Assembly (NCBI RefSeq): GCF_025947145.1
Contig: NZ_CP109999.1
Span: forward strand, 1,736,001-1,800,000
Direction of reading: 5' to 3'
DNA from: Flavobacterium sp. N1994
GTDB lineage: Bacteria; Bacteroidota; Bacteroidia; Flavobacteriales; Flavobacteriaceae
DNA: 64,000 nt
Part shown: piece by piece, positions 1 to 6,867 of the stretch
How the letters are laid out: every line of letters begins with the position of its first letter
Position numbering within the stretch: position 1 is the first letter of the stretch
Translations under genes and position numbers: made by a program
The notes under the pieces: model-generated
Told to the model about the DNA's origin: nothing
Seen by the model: the letters and a program-made list of their open reading frames with translations, nothing else
Databases searched by the model: none

Positions 1-439
1 ATGGAAAGCCTTTAATTTTCACGTATTCTGTGTAGCTTAAGTCACGGGCAATTAACAAATATCTGTTTTTATTTAACCTAGCTTTTTTCAATTCAAATTG
101 ATAAAAAGAACTTGGTTTCCCCATCATTTTTCCTAAAGAATCAGCCAAAGTATTTACATTCTTTTCGAAGTCAACTGACTTTGGAGCTACTGCATCAAAT
201 CGGATATTATAATTGGGAATAGAAGTAGCTAACAAACTTCCGTCAGCTGAATAAATATTGCCTTTATTAGCAGGAATCACAAAATTTCTAACCGTTCTTT
301 CTTTTGCTAATTTTCTATAATAATTACCATCAACCCATTGAATTCTGGTCAACTTTATAGTAATAGCAATAGTCATCAGAAAAATACTGAAGGCTACTAA
401 ATAAATTCGGTAAGAGATATGTTTATCTTCTACTGCCAT
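1..439 (-). CDS. ftsI: Penicillin-binding protein, FtsI-type (N-terminal part, cut by window edge)
   Basis: This is the N-terminal 146 residues of a class B penicillin-binding protein (peptidoglycan transpeptidase of the divisome); the rest lies beyond position 1. After a short cytoplasmic start (MAVEDKHISYRI) there is one membrane anchor at about residues 14-30, then the PBP dimerisation region with RTVRNFVIPANKGNIY, the usual start of the periplasmic part. The catalytic SxxK is outside the window. The ATG overlaps the end of the upstream ftsL-like gene by 10 bases, so the two are translationally coupled. The order mraZ-rsmH-ftsL-ftsI is the classic dcw cluster, which supports FtsI rather than an elongation-specific PBP. 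Confidence 0.88.
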   Translation of the reverse strand, partial: MAVEDKHISYRIYLVAFSIFLMTIAITIKLTRIQWVDGNYYRKLAKERTVRNFVIPANKGNIYSADGSLLATSIPNYNIRFDAVAPKSVDFEKNVNTLADSLGKMMGKPSSFYQFELKKARLNKNRYLLIARDLSYTEYVKIKGFP

Positions 440-777
440 AACTTTTGAAAGAAACTTTTTTCTACTGGTTTTTTAACTTTTATCTTTTGTGGTGGAACCG
501 ATGATGGAAGAATTTTTCTTTCTTCCATTTTTTCTGAAACGGTCGATTCCATTTTTAATTTCATTAATTCCGAACGCTTATCTACAAATTCGGAGCGCAA
601 TTCCTTTACTTCATTTGTCAATTCTGTGATTCGGAAAACTTTTTGCTCAAATCGGTGCGTATTGGCAATCATCAAAATGGCAAGAAAAATCAGAAACACT
701 ATGAATCGCCAGTTTCTTGTAGCGTCTTCATTCACTAAAAATCGAGCTTTTAATATGCTGTAAACTCCTTTTTTCAT
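430..777 (-). CDS. ftsL: FtsL-like cell division protein
   Basis: A 115-residue bitopic membrane protein. It has a basic cytoplasmic N-terminus, one hydrophobic segment at about residues 24-39 (FIVFLIFLAILMIA), then a charged helical stretch rich in E, K and L that is likely a coiled coil, and a Lys/Pro-rich tail. In the family this small protein bridges divisome components and activates septal peptidoglycan synthesis. Sequence similarity to FtsL is low in all bacteria. The call rests on size, topology and its place between rsmH and ftsI: 4 bases separate it from rsmH and it overlaps ftsI by 10. Confidence 0.75.
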   Translation of the reverse strand: MKKGVYSILKARFLVNEDATRNWRFIVFLIFLAILMIANTHRFEQKVFRITELTNEVKELRSEFVDKRSELMKLKMESTVSEKMEERKILPSSVPPQKIKVKKPVEKSFFQKLWQ

Positions 778-781
778 GCTC

Positions 782-1678
782 TTATTTTTTCTCAGCTACT
801 CTTAGTTTTGCACTTCTTGCTCTGTTGTTTTCTTTTATTTCAGCTTCACTTGGGACAATTAATTTTTCAATACTTTTAAATGGAACTGAAAAATTTCCAA
901 AAAAATCACGTTCTGGTTCTCCTTCAAACATTCCGTTTTTGATGAATCTTTTTACCAATCGGTCTTCAAGTGAATGATATGAAATCACGCTTAATCTTCC
1001 TTCTGGCTTTAATATTTCCAGAGATTGCTCTAAAAATTCTTTTAAAACATCCATTTCCTGATTCACTTCTATTCTTATCGCTTGATAGATTTGCGCTAGA
1101 ATTTTATTCTTGAATTGTTCTGGCAAATATTTTGACAGAACCATTTTTAATTCATCTGTTGTACTGATCGTTTTCTTTTCTCTAGCTTCGATAATTGTTC
1201 TAGCAATTGCTGGAGCCGCTTTTAATTCACCATAATCCAAAAACACTCTTTTTAAATTGGCTTCATCATATTCATTGACCACTTTGAAAGCGCTCAAATC
1301 ATTTTTTTTGCTCATTCTCATATCGAGTTCTGCATCAAAACGAGTAGAAAAGCCTCTTTCTGGAACATCAAACTGGTGTGATGAAACTCCTAAATCTGCC
1401 AAAATTCCATCTACACTTTTTACTCCATGAAATCTCAAAAAACGTTTTATGTATCTAAAATTTTCTGGTATTAGCACAAATCTTTCGTCTGGCAAAGCAT
1501 TGGCAAAAGCATCTTCATCTTGGTCAAAACCGAACAATTTCCCATTTGGCCCTAATCTTCTTAAAATTTCTTTGGAATGACCTCCTCCGCCAAAAGTTAC
1601 ATCCACATAAATTCCGTCAGGTTTGATATTTAGTCCGTCAACCGTTTCTTTTAATAAAACTGGATTATGATATTCCAT
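782..1678 (-). CDS. rsmH: 16S rRNA (cytosine-1402-N4)-methyltransferase RsmH
   Basis: RsmH (MraW) methylates N4 of C1402 in 16S rRNA using S-adenosylmethionine. The SAM-binding glycine loop DVTFGGGGHSKEI sits at about residues 24-36, and DGILADLGVSSHQ and SYHSLEDRLVKRF are family motifs. The start MEYHNPVLL is chosen because it matches the family N-terminus. Three further in-frame ATGs lie just upstream (to 1690), so the exact start is uncertain. The chosen start overlaps the end of mraZ by 14 bases. It is the second gene of the dcw cluster. Confidence 0.96.
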   Translation of the reverse strand: MEYHNPVLLKETVDGLNIKPDGIYVDVTFGGGGHSKEILRRLGPNGKLFGFDQDEDAFANALPDERFVLIPENFRYIKRFLRFHGVKSVDGILADLGVSSHQFDVPERGFSTRFDAELDMRMSKKNDLSAFKVVNEYDEANLKRVFLDYGELKAAPAIARTIIEAREKKTISTTDELKMVLSKYLPEQFKNKILAQIYQAIRIEVNQEMDVLKEFLEQSLEILKPEGRLSVISYHSLEDRLVKRFIKNGMFEGEPERDFFGNFSVPFKSIEKLIVPSEAEIKENNRARSAKLRVAEKK

Positions 1679-2138
1679 TGTCATCATCATTTACATTTCC
1701 CATTACATCTTCGGCCAAATCTGCGAAATCAATATCATCTCCTGCTATCGACTTTTCATATAAATCTTTATCCCAAATCTCCACAATATTCACTGCTGAA
1801 GACAAGACAATATCCTTTGAAATTTTACTAAACGCCACTAAATCTTTTGGAATTAAAAGCCTTCCTAAATCGTCAACCTCAACCACTTTTACACCTGCTG
1901 TAAATCGACGAATAAAGTCATTGTTTTTCTTTACAAAACGGTTCAATTTGTTGATTTTTTGCATCATCAAATTCCATTCTGTCATGGGATATAATTCTAA
2001 ACAGGGTTGAAATACGGAACGCTTCAAGACAAACCCATCTTGCAGAGAGCTAGACAATTGCTTCTTTAACGCCGAAGGAATCATCAATCTTCCTTTGGCA
2101 TCAACCTTACATTCGTATGTTCCGATTATGGTGTTCAA
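1665..2138 (-). CDS. mraZ: Transcriptional regulator MraZ
   Basis: MraZ is an oligomeric AbrB/SpoVT-fold DNA-binding protein and represses the dcw cluster in bacteria where it has been studied. Two tandem MraZ repeats are visible, each with a D-x-x-G-R core: VDAKGRLMIPSALK near residue 13 and VDDLGRLLIPKDL near residue 90. At 157 residues the length is normal. It is the first gene of the minus-strand cluster and lies about 40 bases downstream of a repeated TGGTA array (see that entry) that looks like its own operator. The start fits a -7 element at 2161-2168 and a short leader. Confidence 0.96.
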   Translation of the reverse strand: MNTIIGTYECKVDAKGRLMIPSALKKQLSSSLQDGFVLKRSVFQPCLELYPMTEWNLMMQKINKLNRFVKKNNDFIRRFTAGVKVVEVDDLGRLLIPKDLVAFSKISKDIVLSSAVNIVEIWDKDLYEKSIAGDDIDFADLAEDVMGNVNDDDNGIS

Positions 2139-2160
2139 TTGGTTTTGTTTTCGTTACGAG

Positions 2161-2225
2161 CAAAAATATAAAAATATTTACCACAATTTACCACAAAATA
2201 CCACTTTGTTAATAAGTTTTACCAC
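2161..2225 (-). promoter_or_regulatory. mraZ promoter with phased MraZ-box repeats
   Basis: On the minus strand a -7 element TATTTTTG lies at 2168-2161. Directly upstream are three direct repeats of GTGGTA (plus-strand TACCAC at 2179-2184, 2189-2194 and 2199-2204), spaced exactly 10 bases apart, and a fourth at 2220-2225, two turns further. MraZ of E. coli binds direct TGGGN repeats spaced by 5 bases, that is, a 10-base period, so the layout fits autoregulation. That this particular sequence is the operator is inferred. Confidence 0.75.
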
Positions 2226-2463
2226 TTTACATCTATTTTACATTAAAAACATAAGATGGAATTAATGCGTTAATAAAAACTGGCCAGTTGTATAATTGTT
2301 ATTGGAAAGAAAAAACCTTAATTAAAAATTATATCTGTTAAACTTTGATTGAAAGGAAAGTCCTAAACTTTTTTTGTGAATTGTTGAAAATTAATTCGTT
2401 GGAGATTCCAGAACTTTAGAAGTAAATAATGCCAACATAAAACAGTTTTTATTGATAAAATCA

Positions 2464-2471
2464 TATATTTG
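2464..2471 (+). promoter_or_regulatory. Putative -7 promoter element for the hydrolase gene
   Basis: TATATTTG matches the Bacteroidota -7 consensus TAnnTTTG and lies 27 bases before the ATG at 2499. No clear TTG -33 element is seen at the usual distance. Its position argues against the earlier in-frame TTG start at 2469, which would overlap this element. The rest of 2226-2460 is A+T-rich with no convincing gene. Confidence 0.45.
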
Positions 2472-2498
2472 TTGCTGAGGCAAAAGTCAAAAAAACAG

Positions 2499-3263
2499 AT
2501 GGAAGGAAAATTTAAAAAAGAAGGAAGATATTCTTATTTTGAAGCGGGCGAAGGAACGCCAATAGTTGTTTTACACGGATTAATGGGTGGCTTAAGCAAC
2601 TTTAATGGCGTGGCCGATTATTTCTCATCTATTGGTTATAAAGTTGTTATTCCTGAGTTGCCTATATACACACAAAACATTCTAAAAACCAACGTAAAAG
2701 CTTTTGCTAAATATGTAAAAGACTTTATTAATTTTAAGGGATTTGATCGAGTAATTCTTCTTGGCAATTCGCTTGGAGGACATATTGCTTTGTATCATGC
2801 GAAAGTTTATCCTGAAAAAGTCGCAGGACTTGTACTGACTGGAAGTTCAGGTCTATACGAAAGCGCTATGGGGGATAGCTATCCAAAACGTGGTGATTAT
2901 GAGTACATCAAGAAAAAAGCAGAAGCTGTTTTTTATGACCCTAAAGTGGCAACAAAAGAAATCGTTGATGAAGTATTTTCTGTGGTAAATGATAGAATGA
3001 AAGTGATAAAAACGCTAACGATTGCCAAAAGTGCTATTCGACATAACATGGCTAAAGATTTACCCAAAATGCATATGAAAACTTGTCTTATTTGGGGAAA
3101 AAACGATCAAGTTACTCCTCCTGAAGTTGCCGAAGAATTCAATAAATTAATGCCAAATTCAAAATTATATTGGATAGATAAATGTGGTCATGCAGCCATG
3201 ATGGAACATCCTGACGAATTTAATCGTTTGTTGCATAAATGGTTAAAAAAAGCACATTTATAG
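2499..3263 (+). CDS. Alpha/beta hydrolase
   Basis: A 254-residue alpha/beta-hydrolase-fold enzyme. The oxyanion region VLHGLMGG is near residues 24-31 and the nucleophile elbow GNSLGG places the catalytic Ser at about residue 91. The acid is likely the Asp of WGKNDQVTP and the His is that of DKCGHAAMMEHP. The fold covers esterases, C-C hydrolases and related enzymes, and the substrate cannot be read from the sequence. The start MEGKFKKEG was preferred over an upstream TTG because a promoter element overlaps the latter. No signal peptide, so cytoplasmic. A hairpin terminator follows the stop, then engB. Confidence 0.88.
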   Translation: MEGKFKKEGRYSYFEAGEGTPIVVLHGLMGGLSNFNGVADYFSSIGYKVVIPELPIYTQNILKTNVKAFAKYVKDFINFKGFDRVILLGNSLGGHIALYHAKVYPEKVAGLVLTGSSGLYESAMGDSYPKRGDYEYIKKKAEAVFYDPKVATKEIVDEVFSVVNDRMKVIKTLTIAKSAIRHNMAKDLPKMHMKTCLIWGKNDQVTPPEVAEEFNKLMPNSKLYWIDKCGHAAMMEHPDEFNRLLHKWLKKAHL

Positions 3264-3268
3264 TCCGA

Positions 3269-3294
3269 AAGTCCTTTTTTTGAAGGGCTTTTAT
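3269..3294 (+). terminator. Rho-independent terminator after the hydrolase gene
   Basis: Stem AAGTCCTT / AAGGGCTT (one G-T pair) with a short loop, followed by TTTA. It lies just before engB. Confidence 0.6.
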
Positions 3295-3309
3295 TTTAAA
3301 TAAAAATCA

Positions 3310-3930
3310 ATGAAAATTACTTCCGCCGAATTTATTATTAGCAATTCTGATGTAAGCAAATGTCCTTTAGAGCGTTTGCCTGAATATGCTTTTATTGGTC
3401 GTTCCAATGTTGGCAAGTCATCTTTAATCAATATGTTGACCAATCATAAAAATTTGGCTAAAACCTCAGGAAAACCAGGGAAAACCCAGCTGATTAATCA
3501 TTTTAAAATCAATGCCAATTGGTTTTTGGTAGATTTACCAGGTTATGGTTACGCTAGAGTTTCAAAGAAAACCAAAGAAGTTTTCCAACAATTCATTACT
3601 GATTATTTTGAAAAAAGAGAACAGTTGGTTTGCGCCTTTGTGTTAATTGATATTAGACTAGAAGCTCAAAAAATAGATTTAGAATTTATCAATTATCTTG
3701 GTGAAATTGAAGTTCCGTTTTGCATTATTTTTACGAAAGCCGATAAAATAAGTAGAACTAAAATTGACTCTCACATTGCATCTTATCGAAAAGCACTTTT
3801 AGCTAATAACTGGGAAGAAATGCCGCAATACTTTGTAACCTCGGCCACCGAAACTACTGGAAGAGATGTCGTTTTAAATTTTATTGACGGGGTGAATGAA
3901 GAAGTTTTTAAAGATTTAAGTCAGTTTTAA
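3310..3930 (+). CDS. engB: Ribosome biogenesis GTPase EngB (YihA/YsxC)
   Basis: A 206-residue Era/EngA-type GTPase needed for assembly of the large ribosomal subunit. The G1 P-loop GRSNVGKSS is at about residues 30-38, G2 is the KPGKTQ region, G3 is DLPGYG, G4 is FTKADK and G5 lies in the VTSATETTG stretch. Length and motif order are typical. It is convergent with gldC, with 1 base between the stop codons, so read-through or shared termination is possible. Confidence 0.96.
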   Translation: MKITSAEFIISNSDVSKCPLERLPEYAFIGRSNVGKSSLINMLTNHKNLAKTSGKPGKTQLINHFKINANWFLVDLPGYGYARVSKKTKEVFQQFITDYFEKREQLVCAFVLIDIRLEAQKIDLEFINYLGEIEVPFCIIFTKADKISRTKIDSHIASYRKALLANNWEEMPQYFVTSATETTGRDVVLNFIDGVNEEVFKDLSQF

Positions 3931-3931
3931 A

Positions 3932-4267
3932 CTATTGTTTCAATTCCATTTTTTCGGCAAAATAATCGCAGAAATCTTTCATCGTATCTGTCATTTTTTC
4001 ATCTTGAGTTGCACGTTGAAATGTATCAGCCATGGCCACTAACGTTTGATGAAAAAACTGTTTCATTTCATCTACAGGCATATCTTTCGTCCATAAATCA
4101 ATGCGCAAAGTTTCTTTTACGTTGCTATCCCAGATTGAAAGCATCATAGCTTTTGCTTCTTCCTTTTGCACGCCACCATCTTGTGCTGACCAAGTTAACT
4201 TTTCAGGAACTCGGTTATGATCTAATTCTACATTGATTGTAATTTCGGAAGTGATGGTATTACTCAT
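3932..4267 (-). CDS. gldC: Gliding motility protein GldC
   Basis: A 111-residue protein matching GldC, a Bacteroidota-specific protein that supports gliding motility in Flavobacterium johnsoniae. It starts MSNTITSEITINVELD and contains VPEKLTWSAQDGG and WDSNVKETLRIDLWTKDMPVDEM-type segments. It has no signal peptide, so it is probably cytoplasmic. The ATG at 4267 is chosen over an upstream in-frame start because it overlaps the gldB stop by 8 bases, as expected for a coupled pair. The biochemical role of GldC is not known. Confidence 0.9.
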   Translation of the reverse strand: MSNTITSEITINVELDHNRVPEKLTWSAQDGGVQKEEAKAMMLSIWDSNVKETLRIDLWTKDMPVDEMKQFFHQTLVAMADTFQRATQDEKMTDTMKDFCDYFAEKMELKQ

Positions 4268-5222
4268 TCTTTTTGGGTTTGTATTTTGATTTTTCAAATA
4301 TTTCTTTAGCATTCATCTTTAACATATCTTGTAAAGAGACTTCGTTGTTTTGCATGAAGGAACGAACAATCTGCCATCCTATCCATTGTCCAACTCTTCC
4401 TGGTGACTCGTTATCAATCTCCAAATAAAATTTTGAGAAAGGGGCTAAATTGGTAAAACGACTCGGCAATTTAGAATCGGTGCTATACAATAATTCTTTT
4501 TCAATAAAATAGCGCCAAATATAGCTTTCGTTATCTTGACACCAAGTAATTTGTTCTGGTAAATACCCTATTTTTTCAGCATCATTATAGTCAGGCAATA
4601 AGGCATCTTTGAGATACAATTGTTTTCCGTAATAAATCATTTCAGCCAAAAGCGTTTTTTCATATGCTGGTGGAATTTTCCCTAATGAAAAACTGGTAAC
4701 AATATCTGGCATCATTTGTCTTTCCTCAAAATTTTGCTCTAAATACTTAGGAAACTCATAGAATTTATGATTAGCACCAAGGTATAGCTCTAAAGAAATA
4801 ACAAGTTTATCATTGGCATAAATGGCTTTATTATTATAATCCATCTCAGCAATAACAGTATAAACCTTTGGCATCACTGCATTGGGAAAATAATACTTTA
4901 TATGTTTAAACAAATCTTCAATTTCAGAAGTTTGTTTACCAAAATTAGAATACTTTTTTTCTACTTCTTGATACAATTCTCTCCACTGTGGATTTTGCAT
5001 TTTATCTATCCAAACTTTATCTGGTGTTGCTACTGGAAAGAAAAAAGGATATTCTGCTTTAAGGTTAGGTAGTTCGTTTGGTGGCGTTTCAAAAAAAGCT
5101 TTATCAAATCGATAAACTTTGAGTTCTAGTGGGATTTGCTCAACGGCCTTTTCAACTTTTGATTTTTTATCACAAGAAGTAAAAGCAACAATTATCAAAA
5201 AGGCAAAAATGTATTTTTTCAT
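4260..5222 (-). CDS. gldB: Gliding motility lipoprotein GldB
   Basis: A 320-residue lipoprotein. The signal peptide ends in the lipobox AFTSC with lipidation at Cys17, and the body matches GldB (for example LKVYRFDKAFF near the N-terminus and GQWIGWQIVRSFM near the C-terminus). GldB is required for gliding in F. johnsoniae; its mechanism is unresolved. The ATG at 5222 was chosen because it gives a proper signal peptide; the longer frame adds 11 residues that spoil it. It is divergent from nadE through back-to-back -7 elements and coupled to gldC. Confidence 0.92.
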   Translation of the reverse strand: MKKYIFAFLIIVAFTSCDKKSKVEKAVEQIPLELKVYRFDKAFFETPPNELPNLKAEYPFFFPVATPDKVWIDKMQNPQWRELYQEVEKKYSNFGKQTSEIEDLFKHIKYYFPNAVMPKVYTVIAEMDYNNKAIYANDKLVISLELYLGANHKFYEFPKYLEQNFEERQMMPDIVTSFSLGKIPPAYEKTLLAEMIYYGKQLYLKDALLPDYNDAEKIGYLPEQITWCQDNESYIWRYFIEKELLYSTDSKLPSRFTNLAPFSKFYLEIDNESPGRVGQWIGWQIVRSFMQNNEVSLQDMLKMNAKEIFEKSKYKPKKNE

Positions 5223-5271
5223 TTTAAAGAATTTATAGAGACTAAACCAACCCAAAAACCTTATGATTTTT

Positions 5272-5287
5272 TACTTTTGCAAATATA
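5272..5287. promoter_or_regulatory. Abutting divergent -7 elements between gldB and nadE
   Basis: TACTTTTG at 5272-5279 (plus strand, toward nadE) is followed with no gap by CAAATATA at 5280-5287, which on the minus strand is TATATTTG (toward gldB). Both match TAnnTTTG. The sites are face to face, so only one polymerase could bind at a time. Confidence 0.6.
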
Positions 5288-5317
5288 CATTGCAGTTTCT
5301 AAAAATTTTCATAACAA

Positions 5318-6130
5318 ATGGCAAAAAAAAGTAAAATCAAGGTAGGGGAAGTAAACACTTACATTGTTACATGGTTGAAGGAGTATGCAACTAACGCAAA
5401 AGTGAATGGTTTTGTGGTTGGAATTTCGGGCGGTGTTGATTCGGCAGTAACCTCAACATTGTGCGCTCAAACAGGTTTAACCACCTTATGTGTGGAGATG
5501 CCAATTTATCAAGACAGTACTCAAGTGAGTCGCGGAAGAGAACATATTGAACAACTGAGAAAACGCTTTCCAAATGTGTTACATACTGAAGCCAATTTAA
5601 CTTCTGTATTTGAAGCATTTAAAAATGTTGTTCCAGGAAGCAATGATGACACCAAGTTGGATTTATCATTAGCCAATACAAGAGCTAGATTGCGAATGAC
5701 AACATTGTATTATTTTGCTGGAATTCATGGTTTACTAGTTGCAGGAACAGGAAACAAAGTAGAGGATTTTGGAGTTGGTTTTTATACCAAATATGGCGAT
5801 GGAGGAGTTGATTTGAGTCCGATTGCCGATTTAATGAAAAGTGATGTATATGCTTTAGGAACCTATTTAGAAATCCCTAAATCTATACAAAATGCAGCTC
5901 CAACAGATGGTTTGTTTGGAGATTCAAGAACAGATGAAGAACAAATAGGGGCCAGTTATGATGAATTAGAATGGGCGATGACTGAAAAGGAAAACAATAA
6001 AAAAGCTGAAAATTTCACAGGAAGAGAAAAAGAAGTATTTGAAATTTACAGCAAATTGAATAGAATTAATCAACATAAAATGAATCCAATTCCAGTATGT
6101 TTAATCCCTTTAGAATACAAAAAACAGTAA
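5318..6130 (+). CDS. nadE: NAD(+) synthase, ammonia-type
   Basis: The last step of NAD synthesis: ATP-dependent amidation of nicotinic acid adenine dinucleotide. The PP-loop SGGVDS is at residues 37-42. Other family motifs include LANTRARLRMTTLYY, GTGNKVEDFGVGFYTKYGDGGVD-type segments and PTDGLFGDSRTDEEQIG-type segments, read in parts. At 270 residues it lacks the N-terminal glutaminase domain of long NadE, so it is the ammonia-dependent form or needs a separate glutaminase. It is divergent from gldB and has its own -7 element 38 bases upstream. Confidence 0.94.
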   Translation: MAKKSKIKVGEVNTYIVTWLKEYATNAKVNGFVVGISGGVDSAVTSTLCAQTGLTTLCVEMPIYQDSTQVSRGREHIEQLRKRFPNVLHTEANLTSVFEAFKNVVPGSNDDTKLDLSLANTRARLRMTTLYYFAGIHGLLVAGTGNKVEDFGVGFYTKYGDGGVDLSPIADLMKSDVYALGTYLEIPKSIQNAAPTDGLFGDSRTDEEQIGASYDELEWAMTEKENNKKAENFTGREKEVFEIYSKLNRINQHKMNPIPVCLIPLEYKKQ

Positions 6131-6206
6131 AAATTTTAACATTTTTTCACAATAATTAATTAACTTTACAGAGAATTTCTATTAATTTTTATCAAATACC
6201 ACAATT

Positions 6207-6836
6207 ATGATAAATGTATGTATTGCTGATAACTTTCCAGTTGTACACTTTGGAATGAAGGCATATTTCAAGGATCATCCTGAAATAAATGTTGTTTCAA
6301 ACGTAGGAAATTTTTTTATGGTGCCCGATGCATTAAGAAACAAAGAAATTGACGTCTTAGTCATCGATTTAGAGCTTGAAGGATTAAAGAGTATTTATGA
6401 AGTCAAGTCAATCATTAAAAATTTTCCAAAAACTAAAGTTATCGTATTTAGTAGCTTGTCTGAGCACATCTATGCACCAAATGCTATAAAAGCAGGTTGT
6501 GCTGGTTATGTTCATAAGACATCAAAACTTGAGAATTTAGGTATTGCTATTGTCAAAGTAAACCAAGGGCAAATCATCCTAAATGACGAAATCAAGAAAA
6601 ACTTAGCCTTAATTGCTAAGCAAAACAAGTCAGAACGTTTGTATCGAAAACTATCCAATCGAGAAATCGAAGTGTTACGTTTTTTAAGTGACGGCAAAAA
6701 AAACAACGAAATTGCTAAGATTTTAGCGCTTAACGAAAAAACTATTAGTACTTATAAGCTACGTCTTCTGACCAAGCTCAACGTAACGAACTTGGTTGAC
6801 CTTGTTAATAAAGCAAAGACTTTAGAAATCGTTTAG
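6207..6836 (+). CDS. LuxR/NarL-type response regulator
   Basis: A 209-residue two-domain regulator. The N-terminal receiver domain has the acidic pair after CIAD, the phospho-acceptor Asp in VLVIDLE near residue 53, and the conserved Lys in YVHKTSK near residue 104. The C-terminal GerE helix-turn-helix (SNREIEVLRFLSDGKKNNEI onward, about residues 146-205) has the typical NEIA and EKTISTYK motifs. No histidine kinase is adjacent, so it is an orphan here and its signal and targets are unknown. A terminator follows directly. Confidence 0.9.
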   Translation: MINVCIADNFPVVHFGMKAYFKDHPEINVVSNVGNFFMVPDALRNKEIDVLVIDLELEGLKSIYEVKSIIKNFPKTKVIVFSSLSEHIYAPNAIKAGCAGYVHKTSKLENLGIAIVKVNQGQIILNDEIKKNLALIAKQNKSERLYRKLSNREIEVLRFLSDGKKNNEIAKILALNEKTISTYKLRLLTKLNVTNLVDLVNKAKTLEIV

Positions 6837-6842
6837 AAAATG

Positions 6843-6867
6843 AACCTCGCACCTGCGGGGTTTTTTT
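6843..6867. terminator. Terminator between the response regulator and dnaG
   Basis: Stem AACCTCGC / GCGGGGTT with a 4-base ACCT loop and a run of seven T on the plus strand. It abuts the dnaG stop codon, so it may serve both convergent genes. Confidence 0.75.

Noticed and set aside
1678..2010. A 110-codon plus-strand frame opposite mraZ
   Set aside because: mraZ and rsmH are certain on the other strand; the frame has no promoter and its protein is unrelated to any pattern.
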